Part shown: positions 1 through 6,998 of the stretch, piece after piece
Layout: each line of letters begins with the position of its first letter
Position numbering within the stretch: position 1 is the stretch's first letter
From: Candidatus Bathyarchaeota archaeon
Lineage (GTDB): Archaea > Thermoproteota > Bathyarchaeia > Bathyarchaeales > Bathyarchaeaceae
Reading direction: 5' to 3'
Assembly (NCBI GenBank): GCA_029883255.1
Contig: JAOUJL010000041.1
Span: 1-10,083 of the forward strand
Length of the DNA stretch: 10,083 nucleotides
Made by a program: the position numbers and the translations under genes
Notes under the pieces: model-generated
What the model saw: the letters and a program-made list of their open reading frames with translations, nothing else
What the model was told of the DNA's origin: nothing
The model's database searches: none

Positions 1-1420
1 AGTAGTACTGGTGGGTTTTTCTGGTTTTTTTCAATGTGTCGCCTTCTAGCCAGAGGTTTCTCAAGGTATGTAGATAATTGGTGACCTCTAAAAGCTTAGC
101 ATTGGACAGGTTGCGGTAAGGATAAGCTCGCCGCACGACTTCAAGCATCTCATCAATTGTTGTTCGGCGTTTATCAATCAGTATTCCGACAATTTGGTGG
201 GCTAATACGTCTAAGGCGTTTTCGTGTATCAGGAGGGGTTCCAATTGGCTCTTGTAGGCTCGGCGTATCGCGGTTAATGCTTCCATGATGTCGTCTGGAA
301 AAGCTGTTACGATTACACCTTTGGAAGTCATGTCTAGCTTGTGGCCGCTTCTGCCTACGCGTTGGATGAGGCTGCAGACTTGGCGGGGTGAGAGATACTG
401 GATAACGAGGTCAACGTGTCCAATGTCGATGCCCAGTTGCAGGGTGCTGGTGCAGACGATGGCTTTCAGCGCTTTGGCTTTGAACTCGTCTTCTATTAGC
501 GTTCGTTCTGTCTTGGATAAGGAGCCGTGGTGAACTGCTATGTCTTTGGTTAGCTGGTTGAACTTGTGTCCTAGCATTTCAGCGTTTGTTCGACTGTTCA
601 CGAAGATGAGGGTTGAAGTGTGCTTGTTTACGAGGTCGAGGATTCGTCTTATTCTGGCGGCTGCTTCAGGAGCAGTGTGTAGTTTTTGGGCTAGGTCATA
701 GTCTGGGTCGTTTGGAGTTGGATGTTCTACGGTGTAGTGGTAGCCTTTTGGCAAGGAAACTTCCACTACCCTGATATAACGGTTGGTTCCGGCAATGAAT
801 TTGGCGACTTTCTGTGGGTTTCCAACTGTGGCGGATAAGCCGACTCTTTGAAACTCTTTCTCGGTGATCTCTAATAGACGTTCCAGAGCTAAAGTGAGCT
901 GAACGCCTCTTTTGTCTTCGGCTAGCTCATGGACCTCGTCGATGATGACGTAACGGACATGTTTAAGGTGTTGTCGCATGCGGGTGCCTGGCAAGATGGC
1001 TTGAAGAGTTTCAGGAGTGGTTACCAGCATGTTGGGCGGGCGAAGGGCTTGGCGTCGGCGAATCTTTATTTCCGTGTCTCCGTGTCGAACCTCAACTGAA
1101 AAGCCCAGATGCTTAGCCCAAAATGAAAGCCGCTTCACCATGTCTCGGTTAAGAGCTCGAAGAGGCGTAACGTAAAGAATTGAAATTCCATGCTTTTTTG
1201 GTTGCCGAATAAAATTTGAAAAAACGGGGAGCAAGACAGCCTCGGTTTTGCCGCTGCCAGTAGGCGCAATTAAAAGAACATTTTCTCCCTTTAGAATCAG
1301 GGGAATAGCCTCAACCTGAGGCAGAGTAGGCTCAGAAAACCCCAACTCAGCTAGAGCTTTTCGTACCGGCGTTTCAAGTAAACCATAAACGTTTAAACTT
1401 GGCGATTCCTTTTCTGCCAT
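1..1420 (-). CDS. Lhr-type DEAD/DEAH superfamily 2 helicase, N-terminal part (C-terminus beyond the left edge)
   Basis: ATP-driven nucleic acid helicase of the archaeal Lhr family, acting on DNA or RNA in repair or processing. The minus frame is open from ATG at 1420 to the left edge, 473 codons. Visible motifs in order: Q-motif-like region with PQ near residue 34; Walker A APTGSGKT (52-59, K58); TPLRAL (about 85-90); TTPE (about 134-137); DEVH box (161-164); SAT (196-198); FVNSR (about 273-277); STLQLGIDIG (325-334); QRVGRSGH (353-360). The last two blocks and the PRQV before them are typical of Lhr rather than Hel308. Family members are roughly 850-950 residues, so about half is missing because of the window edge. 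A TATA box lies about 47 bases before the ATG and a weak AAAAGGG sits 12 bases upstream of it; an in-frame TTG two codons earlier (1426) is an alternative start. Family assignment is firm, the exact substrate is unknown. Confidence 0.93.
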   Translation of the reverse strand, partial: MAEKESPSLNVYGLLETPVRKALAELGFSEPTLPQVEAIPLILKGENVLLIAPTGSGKTEAVLLPVFSNFIRQPKKHGISILYVTPLRALNRDMVKRLSFWAKHLGFSVEVRHGDTEIKIRRRQALRPPNMLVTTPETLQAILPGTRMRQHLKHVRYVIIDEVHELAEDKRGVQLTLALERLLEITEKEFQRVGLSATVGNPQKVAKFIAGTNRYIRVVEVSLPKGYHYTVEHPTPNDPDYDLAQKLHTAPEAAARIRRILDLVNKHTSTLIFVNSRTNAEMLGHKFNQLTKDIAVHHGSLSKTERTLIEDEFKAKALKAIVCTSTLQLGIDIGHVDLVIQYLSPRQVCSLIQRVGRSGHKLDMTSKGVIVTAFPDDIMEALTAIRRAYKSQLEPLLIHENALDVLAHQIVGILIDKRRTTIDEMLEVVRRAYPYRNLSNAKLLEVTNYLHTLRNLWLEGDTLKKTRKTHQYY

Positions 1421-1462
1421 TTCCAAAACTGCCCTTTTATCTAAAAATACCTTCTTCCAATT

Positions 1463-1472
1463 CTTTATAAAT
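1463..1472 (-). promoter_or_regulatory. TATA box for the helicase gene
   Basis: On the minus strand the sequence reads ATTTATAAAG, a near-consensus archaeal TATA box. Its centre lies about 26 bases before a start site near 1441, which would give a leader of about 20 bases to the helicase ATG. The box is nearly symmetric (CTTTATAAAT on plus), so it could also serve the radical SAM gene to the right, with a leader of about 50 bases. Spacing favours the helicase. Confidence 0.6.
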
Positions 1473-1497
1473 GGCTCAGTCTTAAGCCTAGCATGCT

Positions 1498-1560
1498 AGT
1501 TTAGATGCTGGTTGTGGCAACGGCTACTTCAACCGCATCGTAGCCCGTGGTCTCAAGGAT
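1498..1560 (+). pseudogene. Relict of a class I SAM-dependent methyltransferase (motif I only)
   Basis: In the frame read from 1498 the codons give S followed by LDAGCGNGYFNRIVARGLKD. This is the glycine-rich SAM-binding motif I (consensus LDxGCGxG) plus the helix that follows it. The frame is closed by TAG at 1489-1491 just upstream, and after about 1560 it runs out of phase into the radical SAM gene, so no functional methyltransferase can be made. The first start codon of the radical SAM ORF (GTG 1547) lies inside the relict in a different frame. The ten-residue motif match is what is seen; that it is the remains of a gene broken by rearrangement is inference. A chance match is possible but unlikely for so many conserved positions in order. 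Confidence 0.5.
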
Positions 1561-2554
1561 GAAATCGGGTCGAATGGTTGCAAAAATCTTTGGTGGCTTT
1601 CTGAAATTCACGGCAGGAAGACCTAAACCTCTCTACGCCTCATACATCGTGACTAACCGGTGTAACCTGAGATGCAGCTTTTGCGACTCCTGGAGAATGA
1701 ACAAGCCTGAGCTACCGACTAGGAAGGCCTTGATTGCCATAGACGAGGTTTGCCGCTCAGGCGTTGCATTATTTGACTTCGGCGGGGGCGAGCCACTGTT
1801 GCGCAAAGACTTGCCGCTTCTAGCCAAAAGGGCGTCATCCTACGGCTGCATAGTAGGAATGGACACTAATGGCACGCTTCTAAAGAGAAATGCAGTTTCT
1901 GAGATCGCGCGCGCCTTTGACGTTGTCCTTGTATCCCTTGACGGACCCAGAGAAGTTCATGACAGATGGAGGGGGGTTCGCGGAACCTTCGACAAAGCTG
2001 TAAAAGCGATAATATTGTTGAAGGAAGGTGGAGTCAGGGTTGGAGCGAACACCATGGTGTCTCCTTGGAACATCGAAATCTTGCCAGATTTCATTGAGTG
2101 GCTCGGTAGCTTAGTCGATTTCATCATGATTCAACCTATCCACCCGTATCCTCCTCCGCCTCAAAACAGGCCTTCCCCCAAAGCAGTTCGGGAGCTTTTG
2201 AACTATTTGTTGAATCTTAAACGTAAGAACCCTGGGTTCTTACTGGTGCCTACTGACTTTGTTAAAGGGTTTAAGCTGTTTTTTGATGGTAAAGTACCGA
2301 AGATATGCCACGCTGGAGAGCTTTATGTGTCCATTGACCCGATGGGTAGGCTCCTAGCTTGCACTGCTCGATCGGACATAGTGCTCGGCAACCTCCTCGA
2401 GCATTCGACTAGCGAAATTTTAGACGAAAGGACAAAAAATCCAGATTGGCTTAAAGTCTCCTCTTGTAGGGGATGTTGGCTCGAATGCACCGCGGCAGTC
2501 TCAATATCGATGATGAAGCCGCTTCAGGAAGCGCTTCATTTAATTGGTCTTTAG
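1547..2554 (+). CDS. Radical SAM protein with SPASM-like C-terminal cysteine cluster
   Basis: Radical SAM enzyme: a [4Fe-4S] cluster reductively cleaves S-adenosylmethionine to start radical chemistry on an unknown substrate. The cluster motif CNLRCSFC gives C39, C43 and C46, followed by the SAM-contacting GGGEP (79-83) and a DTNGTLL strand. The C-terminal region has C254, C272, C307, C310 and C314 (CRGCWLEC), a SPASM/twitch-like auxiliary Fe-S site as in peptide- or cofactor-modifying enzymes and some lipid-related proteins. Length of 335 residues is normal for this architecture. Candidate starts are GTG 1547, ATG 1559 and ATG 1574; none has a clear Shine-Dalgarno, and the two ATGs would avoid most of the overlap with the methyltransferase relict. 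The proline-rich stretch YPPPPQNRPS (about residues 199-208) is unusual. A second radical SAM protein of similar layout lies at 4580-5632. Superfamily assignment is secure; substrate is unknown. Confidence 0.9.
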   Translation: MVSRMKSGRMVAKIFGGFLKFTAGRPKPLYASYIVTNRCNLRCSFCDSWRMNKPELPTRKALIAIDEVCRSGVALFDFGGGEPLLRKDLPLLAKRASSYGCIVGMDTNGTLLKRNAVSEIARAFDVVLVSLDGPREVHDRWRGVRGTFDKAVKAIILLKEGGVRVGANTMVSPWNIEILPDFIEWLGSLVDFIMIQPIHPYPPPPQNRPSPKAVRELLNYLLNLKRKNPGFLLVPTDFVKGFKLFFDGKVPKICHAGELYVSIDPMGRLLACTARSDIVLGNLLEHSTSEILDERTKNPDWLKVSSCRGCWLECTAAVSISMMKPLQEALHLIGL

Positions 2555-2732
2555 AACGTCTATCAAGGACCTGCATGGCGCTTTAAACAATCGTACAGAA
2601 AATGGAACGAAAAAACAGCAGAAACTTCAGCCATAGCCCTCTAGACAGAGCCTCTCAAGTCCTTTAAAGAAGAGCATAGAAGGCAAAAGATTATCTACCA
2701 TATCAACAAATTTTGAAGGATGTGTATGTGCT

Positions 2733-3263
2733 TTGGTCTTAGGTAAAAAGCAACGAATGTTGACCTTAGGCCTGATATCAGTTTTGTCTAGCGTATTTTT
2801 CTACGTTTTTGTTGACGCCCCTTTGTGCGAGTACGTCATCCCTGAAGAACAACTTCCAGTCTACTGGATTCCTATAAGCCTAATCATGTTTCTTTTCACC
2901 TACGGAATGACTTTAGGACCACTCTTATGGAACTTTGAGAACAAAACTCGCGAAGACTACATTGGAGTCACTCTATTGATCGCAACTCCGCTCATCCTTG
3001 TCAGTTCAGGCATCCTCGATGTGATAAGTGCATCCGTGATAGAATACCTGAGCCGAAGAGAACCCCTAAACTGGCTAAACTACGAAAACTGGTGGTGGAT
3101 GGATCCCTATCCAATTAATGGATTGTCAATTCCATGGTCAATCCCATGGTTTGTTTCGCTCGTTTTAGGTCATGCACACACTTTGACAACTGATGTGCTA
3201 ATCGGGTCTACCATTGGGCTAGGCACACTCGTCTTCTTATGGGTCGTTTACGCACGCTCTTAA
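2733..3263 (+). CDS. Small multi-pass membrane protein, unrecognised family
   Basis: I do not recognise a family. The 176 residues are strongly hydrophobic, with likely membrane segments at about residues 9-27, 44-66, 77-98 and 150-173, and a possible half-buried stretch near 134-147. The loop between the third and last segments is rich in tryptophan and proline (NWLNYENWWWMD near 113-124, IPWSIPW near 133-139), followed by a GHAHTLTTD stretch. This looks superficially like part of a PAP2-type phosphatase, but the SGH and SRxxxxxH motifs are absent. The start is uncertain: TTG 2733 follows a GAAGGA at 2715-2720 at a long 12-base spacing, and ATG 2757 (residue 9) is the alternative, leaving a shorter positive N-terminus. 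It lies 178 bases after the radical SAM gene on the same strand and may be cotranscribed with it. Confidence 0.7.
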   Translation: MVLGKKQRMLTLGLISVLSSVFFYVFVDAPLCEYVIPEEQLPVYWIPISLIMFLFTYGMTLGPLLWNFENKTREDYIGVTLLIATPLILVSSGILDVISASVIEYLSRREPLNWLNYENWWWMDPYPINGLSIPWSIPWFVSLVLGHAHTLTTDVLIGSTIGLGTLVFLWVVYARS

Positions 3264-3387
3264 ATAACGTGAGCAAGAGAGCCAAACGTTTTCTTGGACC
3301 CCCCCTCATCCCTCATAAGGACACGGACTGGTTATCATTCAACCTGCTCTGTGAAGCCTTTCTATCTTTTACATACTGTGATTCACC

Positions 3388-4575
3388 TTACAGCGAACTT
3401 ATTGCTCCAGATGAACACGCTTCTATGCAATAAAGGCAGCCGCTACATGCACCCACGTTAATTCTAGGGTATCCCTTTTTCAACAAAACGGCGTCATTTG
3501 GACAAACCAAAACGCAACGACCACACTTGGTACAAGCATTTCTATCCAACGATATCTTCACATCTCCAACACAATACATCGTGGGATAGTCCTTGGGAAG
3601 AATTCGTGTAATCGGATACGCGGTTTTGTAAAACAATTTGTTTATTTTTAGTTGGAAATACCTGAAAAAGCGATCTTTGAATTTTTCTTTGCTAAATAAG
3701 GGGGTGATTTTCAGTCTTAAGTTCTCTAGCTCTTCGCCCTTGACGTTTATGTTTTTGATGTTCGCTGTTCCGAGGCCCTTCATCGAAGCATATTTCAAAA
3801 CGCTTATTTCGCTGGGGTTGAAGCCCATGATATACGACGCAATAGCGTCAACGGCGACTGGGTCATTTCCGGCTAAGATTAAATTTGACTCTACAGGCTT
3901 GACCATTAAAGCAGTTGCTCCAGCACTACCTACTATTCCGTCTATGACTGCCATAGTCGGTCTTATTATTGAGCAAAGATCGGCAATCGCTTTTTCTAAA
4001 CCTTTGCGGTGAGTCACGTGCTTCTCGATTCCAGGCAAGACACCCTTCATGTTTTTTAGACTTAGACTTACTTTTACAATTTCGTGCATCTTGAGCTTGG
4101 CAACGCTTATGATTTTGTCACATGTTAGAGCTGTCTTGGCTATTCTTACTGTCTCCAAGATGAGGGGGTTGGGAACAGAGACTTCGGCGATTTCATCTTC
4201 ATTTAAATCCACCACATCTATACCGTATTTGGTTCCAAGCTCGTATACGCCAAGTTTCTCGAAAACCTTGCTTGTGCTCAGGGGATAAATTGATCCCTCA
4301 CCTATTATAGGGCTTCCGCCAGCTTCTAAGACGAGCTTAATTAGTCCATCCACAATCTTTAGGTTCGTTGTAACTCCACTACTTGAAAGTTTATCTGCGC
4401 AAAAATTTGGCTTGATAAGTACCTTGTTGCCTTTATTCACGTATCTTCCTACTCCGCCTATGAGACCGATTGCTTTGAGTATAGCTTCTTCAATTTGTGC
4501 GTGGTCTTTTTCTACTTCGACTAGAGAGACAACAGATTTGAGATCAGAAGCATCGGGCGATGAGTCTCCTAGCAC
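3388..4575 (-). CDS. DUF362 protein with C-terminal 2x[4Fe-4S] ferredoxin domain
   Basis: Iron-sulfur protein of the DUF362 family, whose biochemical role is not established; probably cytoplasmic and redox-active. Residues from about 15 to 280 carry the DUF362 body, with KVLIKPNF (51-58), GEGS (92-95) and the conserved block from KLKMH through LKNMKGVLPG to the KHVTH run (about 160-190), where the K/H residues are family hallmarks. A linker leads to two classical [4Fe-4S] motifs: C348, C351, C354, C358 with P359, and C377, C380, C383, C387. All eight cysteines are present; the second motif lacks the usual proline after its fourth cysteine. The start is GTG at 4575, only 4 bases after the stop of the upstream radical SAM gene, so the two are almost certainly cotranscribed and perhaps translationally coupled. 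The pairing suggests, without proving, that this protein supplies electrons to the radical SAM enzyme. Confidence 0.9.
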   Translation of the reverse strand: MLGDSSPDASDLKSVVSLVEVEKDHAQIEEAILKAIGLIGGVGRYVNKGNKVLIKPNFCADKLSSSGVTTNLKIVDGLIKLVLEAGGSPIIGEGSIYPLSTSKVFEKLGVYELGTKYGIDVVDLNEDEIAEVSVPNPLILETVRIAKTALTCDKIISVAKLKMHEIVKVSLSLKNMKGVLPGIEKHVTHRKGLEKAIADLCSIIRPTMAVIDGIVGSAGATALMVKPVESNLILAGNDPVAVDAIASYIMGFNPSEISVLKYASMKGLGTANIKNINVKGEELENLRLKITPLFSKEKFKDRFFRYFQLKINKLFYKTAYPITRILPKDYPTMYCVGDVKISLDRNACTKCGRCVLVCPNDAVLLKKGYPRINVGACSGCLYCIEACSSGAISSL

Positions 4576-4579
4576 AGTT

Positions 4580-5632
4580 CTACACCATTTTCATGGCAAT
4601 TTCACCTATTTGGAATAAGTCTCGGAAATTTGAGTCGAGTCTAAAGCTCTTTGTTAACCACATTATTGCTGAAGGATCCGACCACGCTTGATCGTAACAC
4701 TCCGTACACGAATAAAATTTCGGAAAATTGCTGTAGCATTTCTGTAGGTCTTTGACATGGCACATCTTTCTTAGGAAAAGGCATGGATACACCCATCCAT
4801 CCCAATCTAAGTAAATCATGCTTTCACCTGCACAGCAAGGGAAAAGACGCCTTTCATCCCTCAAGTACTCAATGGCACCCCTAAGACCGAGAAGGGTATT
4901 GAAGACGGGATAGTTCTCTTTTTTTAGGCGTATTGCCAATTCTAATGTCTTCTGTAGCCAATCTCTTGAAGGTAGGTTCCAGTTGTCGGCGTGAAGAGAT
5001 CCGCCCGATCCGGGATAGGACAGCACCAAAGTCGCGTCAAAATTTTGAGCAATGTCAATTAGCTTTACTATGTCTTGGTCCCCTAAGAGAAGGGTACTAA
5101 AATCCACGCGTAAACCCATGCGCCTGCACAAGTTAGCGCCATTGAGAACCTTTCTGAACAAGTGCGGGTGTCCTCGAACTTTATCGTGTTTCTCGTCAGG
5201 GTAGTCCAGTGAGATCGTTATTAGATCTGCTTTGGAAATAGATGCAACTTCTTGGCTCAGTAGGGATCCGTTTGTGTTTACTTGGACGATGAAACCTTTT
5301 TCATGCGCGTAATCGATGACTTCTTTGATGTAAGGATACAGTAGAGGCTCTCCCCCTGTTATGCTCAAGATGTAGCAACCAATAGCATCTAGGGCGTCAA
5401 CGGTTTGAAGAGCTTCTTCCGGCGAGGGCTCTATTGTCGGTTTTCTCCACACCTTGCAAAACTTGCATTTGCAGTCGCAACGTGTTGTGATAGCCCACAT
5501 TGCAATGGAAGGCCCTGTTCTACCTGACTTAAATGTTATTAACGCGTATTTCCGCCATTTAGTTAGACGAAGTTTCAAAAGCGAAAAAAACAACAAAGCT
5601 GCGGATGACATAACTGAAAGAGCAGAACTCAT
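4580..5632 (-). CDS. Radical SAM protein with N-terminal hydrophobic segment and C-terminal cysteine cluster
   Basis: Radical SAM enzyme of 350 residues. From ATG 5632 the N-terminus has a hydrophobic helix (about residues 3-21) followed by a basic stretch (KLRLTKWRK), consistent with a membrane anchor or a surface helix. The core motif CDCKCKFC gives C52, C56 and C59 (CX3CX2C) with an extra C54; TGGEPLL and the VNTNGSLL strand follow. The C-terminal part holds C266, C267, C284, C291, C299, C309 and C312, enough for a SPASM/twitch-type auxiliary cluster. The frame is open upstream to 5809, but that extension would run through the divergent deacetylase gene. ATG 5632 is preceded by AGGTG (5643-5647) at a 10-base spacing and a TATA box at 5671-5680, so it is preferred. 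First gene of a two-gene operon with the DUF362-ferredoxin protein. Substrate unknown; a membrane lipid or polyprenyl compound is plausible from context only. Confidence 0.88.
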   Translation of the reverse strand: MSSALSVMSSAALLFFSLLKLRLTKWRKYALITFKSGRTGPSIAMWAITTRCDCKCKFCKVWRKPTIEPSPEEALQTVDALDAIGCYILSITGGEPLLYPYIKEVIDYAHEKGFIVQVNTNGSLLSQEVASISKADLITISLDYPDEKHDKVRGHPHLFRKVLNGANLCRRMGLRVDFSTLLLGDQDIVKLIDIAQNFDATLVLSYPGSGGSLHADNWNLPSRDWLQKTLELAIRLKKENYPVFNTLLGLRGAIEYLRDERRLFPCCAGESMIYLDWDGWVYPCLFLRKMCHVKDLQKCYSNFPKFYSCTECYDQAWSDPSAIMWLTKSFRLDSNFRDLFQIGEIAMKMV

Positions 5633-5665
5633 TTCAAGCTTACACCTGATAAAATGAAGTGCAAT

Positions 5666-5673
5666 AAGGTGAT
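5666..5673 (+). promoter_or_regulatory. Ribosome binding site of the deacetylase gene
   Basis: AAGGTGAT matches the archaeal anti-Shine-Dalgarno complement GGTGAT and lies 8 bases before ATG 5682. It fixes the start of the deacetylase and argues against the 5809 extension of the opposite-strand radical SAM frame. Confidence 0.75.
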
Positions 5674-5680
5674 ATTTAAC
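5671..5680 (-). promoter_or_regulatory. TATA box of the radical SAM / DUF362 operon
   Basis: Minus strand GTTAAATATC, centred about 25 bases before a start site near 5650. This gives a leader of about 17 bases that contains the AGGTG ribosome site and then ATG 5632, a coherent archaeal promoter layout. The same bases overlap the ribosome binding site of the divergent deacetylase gene on the plus strand. Confidence 0.5.
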
Positions 5681-5681
5681 G

Positions 5682-6488
5682 ATGCGTGCGTTTTCTGCGC
5701 ACCATAAGCCGGTTATAGCGTTTACTTGCGATGATTTGTCTTTTAAGACCACAATATCTGTGCTGAAGAGATTCCTAAGAATTGTTGACAAATATGACAT
5801 GAATGTCACGTTTTTTGCCGTACCTGAAAGTACTGCTGGTGTAAGGTTTCAGGGTCCTATTGTGAGAATTATTAAGGATGCCTGTAGTTGCGGTCATGAG
5901 GTGGGGCTTCACGGTTTGCATCATGTGCCCTTTGAAATGGGTGTTCGCTTTGGTCCTTTCGATTTAGGCTACGCATTAATAAATGAGAGAGTTTCAAGGG
6001 GGCTTAGGATTCTAAGAGAGGATTTGGAGCTGACGTGTTTGGGATTTAGAGCGCCTTACTATCAGTACAGCAAGACGTTGCTAAGGGTTCTTAACGACCT
6101 CGGTTTTCTGTATGACTCCTCTGAAATATCAATGATGGATCTTGTATTTTCCTACTTTCCCCCATTGAGGGCTTTTTTAGTTTCTCTTAGTCGGAAATTC
6201 TTGAGAGCCACTGGATCTAAGCCATACCACCCTTTAGGTTTAAGATTGCTGGAAATACCAGTTACGCGAGAGTATACATGGCATAATCTAAAACTTGAAG
6301 TTAAACCGTTGATTGCTGTTTTCAAGAGAGACGTTTCTCACATGGATGCAAGCATATTGGTTGTCAATTCCCACCTCGGAAGCCTGTCTGTCTGGGGTTT
6401 AGAGATTCTAAAACAGTTTTTTCAGCATGTTAAGGACGCTGGTCTAAGTATACTGACTTTAGGCGAAATAGCTAGTCGAAAAGCATAA
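5682..6488 (+). CDS. Polysaccharide deacetylase family (NodB homology) protein, cytoplasmic
   Basis: Carbohydrate esterase family 4-type metal-dependent deacetylase, removing N- or O-acetyl groups from a sugar. Motifs: TCDD (15-18, usual TFDD) with D17 as likely base and D18 as metal ligand; HEVGLHGLHH (72-81) with H77 and H81 as the other ligands; GFRAPY (121-126) with R123; YDSS (144-147); and NSHLG near the C-terminus, in the place of the last motif. Length of 268 residues fits the single domain. There is no signal peptide or membrane segment at the N-terminus, so the substrate should be cytoplasmic or on the inner membrane face, for instance a nucleotide sugar or lipid-linked amino sugar; this is inference. 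The start is fixed by AAGGTGAT at 5666. It heads a plus-strand run with a small membrane protein and a membrane glycosyltransferase. Confidence 0.88.
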   Translation: MRAFSAHHKPVIAFTCDDLSFKTTISVLKRFLRIVDKYDMNVTFFAVPESTAGVRFQGPIVRIIKDACSCGHEVGLHGLHHVPFEMGVRFGPFDLGYALINERVSRGLRILREDLELTCLGFRAPYYQYSKTLLRVLNDLGFLYDSSEISMMDLVFSYFPPLRAFLVSLSRKFLRATGSKPYHPLGLRLLEIPVTREYTWHNLKLEVKPLIAVFKRDVSHMDASILVVNSHLGSLSVWGLEILKQFFQHVKDAGLSILTLGEIASRKA

Positions 6489-6511
6489 ATTCTCTTCGCA
6501 GGCAGTCTCAT

Positions 6512-6901
6512 TTGCGAAAAATCGTGATAAAACCTAAGGGGAAAAGACCGCTAGGGGTGACAATCCTTGCCATTCTCAATATGTTAAGAGGAGGCACTTG
6601 CATATTCTTCTCCTTAATCTCATTTTCGTTTGGCCGCATCATTTTATTACCATCTTATATTACTCCAACCATGGTATTATCGATAGGAATAATTGCTTTC
6701 GTTGCTGGACGGGGCTTTTTACATGGAAGCGAATGGGCCTGGATTCCAGGCGTTATCATTGAGATCATTGGCATCGTTCTTTTCATAATATTGTTCAACT
6801 TCCCCTCTAACCTCATTTCTGCGGTCGTCGTCGCCGTCTGTGCATATGATCTTTACTATCTCTTCGGGCCAAACGCTAAGTCTTGGTTTGGCAAGGCTTA
6901 A
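6512..6901 (+). CDS. Small four-helix membrane protein, unrecognised family
   Basis: No functional family recognised. The 129 residues begin with a basic cytoplasmic tail (KPKGKRPLG) and have four likely membrane segments at about residues 15-41, 54-71, 77-96 and 98-118, ending in a short polar tail (PNAKSWFGK). The RPLGVTILAIL opening resembles a loose group of small archaeal membrane proteins of unknown role. It starts 23 bases after the deacetylase stop and is probably in the same transcript. The start is uncertain: TTG 6512 has no good ribosome site, and GTG 6524 is an in-frame alternative. Being between a deacetylase and a membrane glycosyltransferase, it might be an accessory subunit or transporter; that is only context. 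Confidence 0.7.
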   Translation: MRKIVIKPKGKRPLGVTILAILNMLRGGTCIFFSLISFSFGRIILLPSYITPTMVLSIGIIAFVAGRGFLHGSEWAWIPGVIIEIIGIVLFIILFNFPSNLISAVVVAVCAYDLYYLFGPNAKSWFGKA

Positions 6902-6980
6902 GAAACTTGCCACATGGAAGTTGTGGAAGTATACCCTTATTTTAAAAGGATGCAAGAGAAAAGAAACTGTGGTTTAAGAC

Positions 6981-6992
6981 GAGAGGAGAAGG
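6981..6992 (+). promoter_or_regulatory. Strong ribosome binding site deciding the TTG start of the glycosyltransferase
   Basis: GAGAGGAGAAGG lies 6 bases before TTG 6999, with the GGAG core 10 bases before it. This purine-rich site supports initiation at TTG 6999, since no ATG or GTG occurs in frame before the N-terminal membrane helix. A possible TATA-like stretch (TTATTTTAAAAGG, about 6938-6950) lies in the preceding gap. Confidence 0.6.
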
Positions 6993-6998
6993 CTGTCT

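Noticed and set aside
3239..3433. 64-codon plus-strand frame whose end (DSPYSELIAPDEH) resembles DAPLCEYVIPEEQ in the membrane protein at 2733, suggesting a duplicated fragment.
   Set aside because: The similar part is the antisense of the conserved ferredoxin end of the DUF362 gene, there is no ribosome site, and the likeness is confined to about 13 residues, so it is most likely chance.
5633..5809. N-terminal extension of the radical SAM frame to 5809.
   Set aside because: It would overlap the first 128 bases of the deacetylase, has no family-like sequence, and ATG 5632 has its own ribosome site and TATA box.
6719..6955. 78-codon minus-strand frame opposite the small membrane protein.
   Set aside because: Antisense shadow with a run of acidic residues from the opposite valine codons; no ribosome site.
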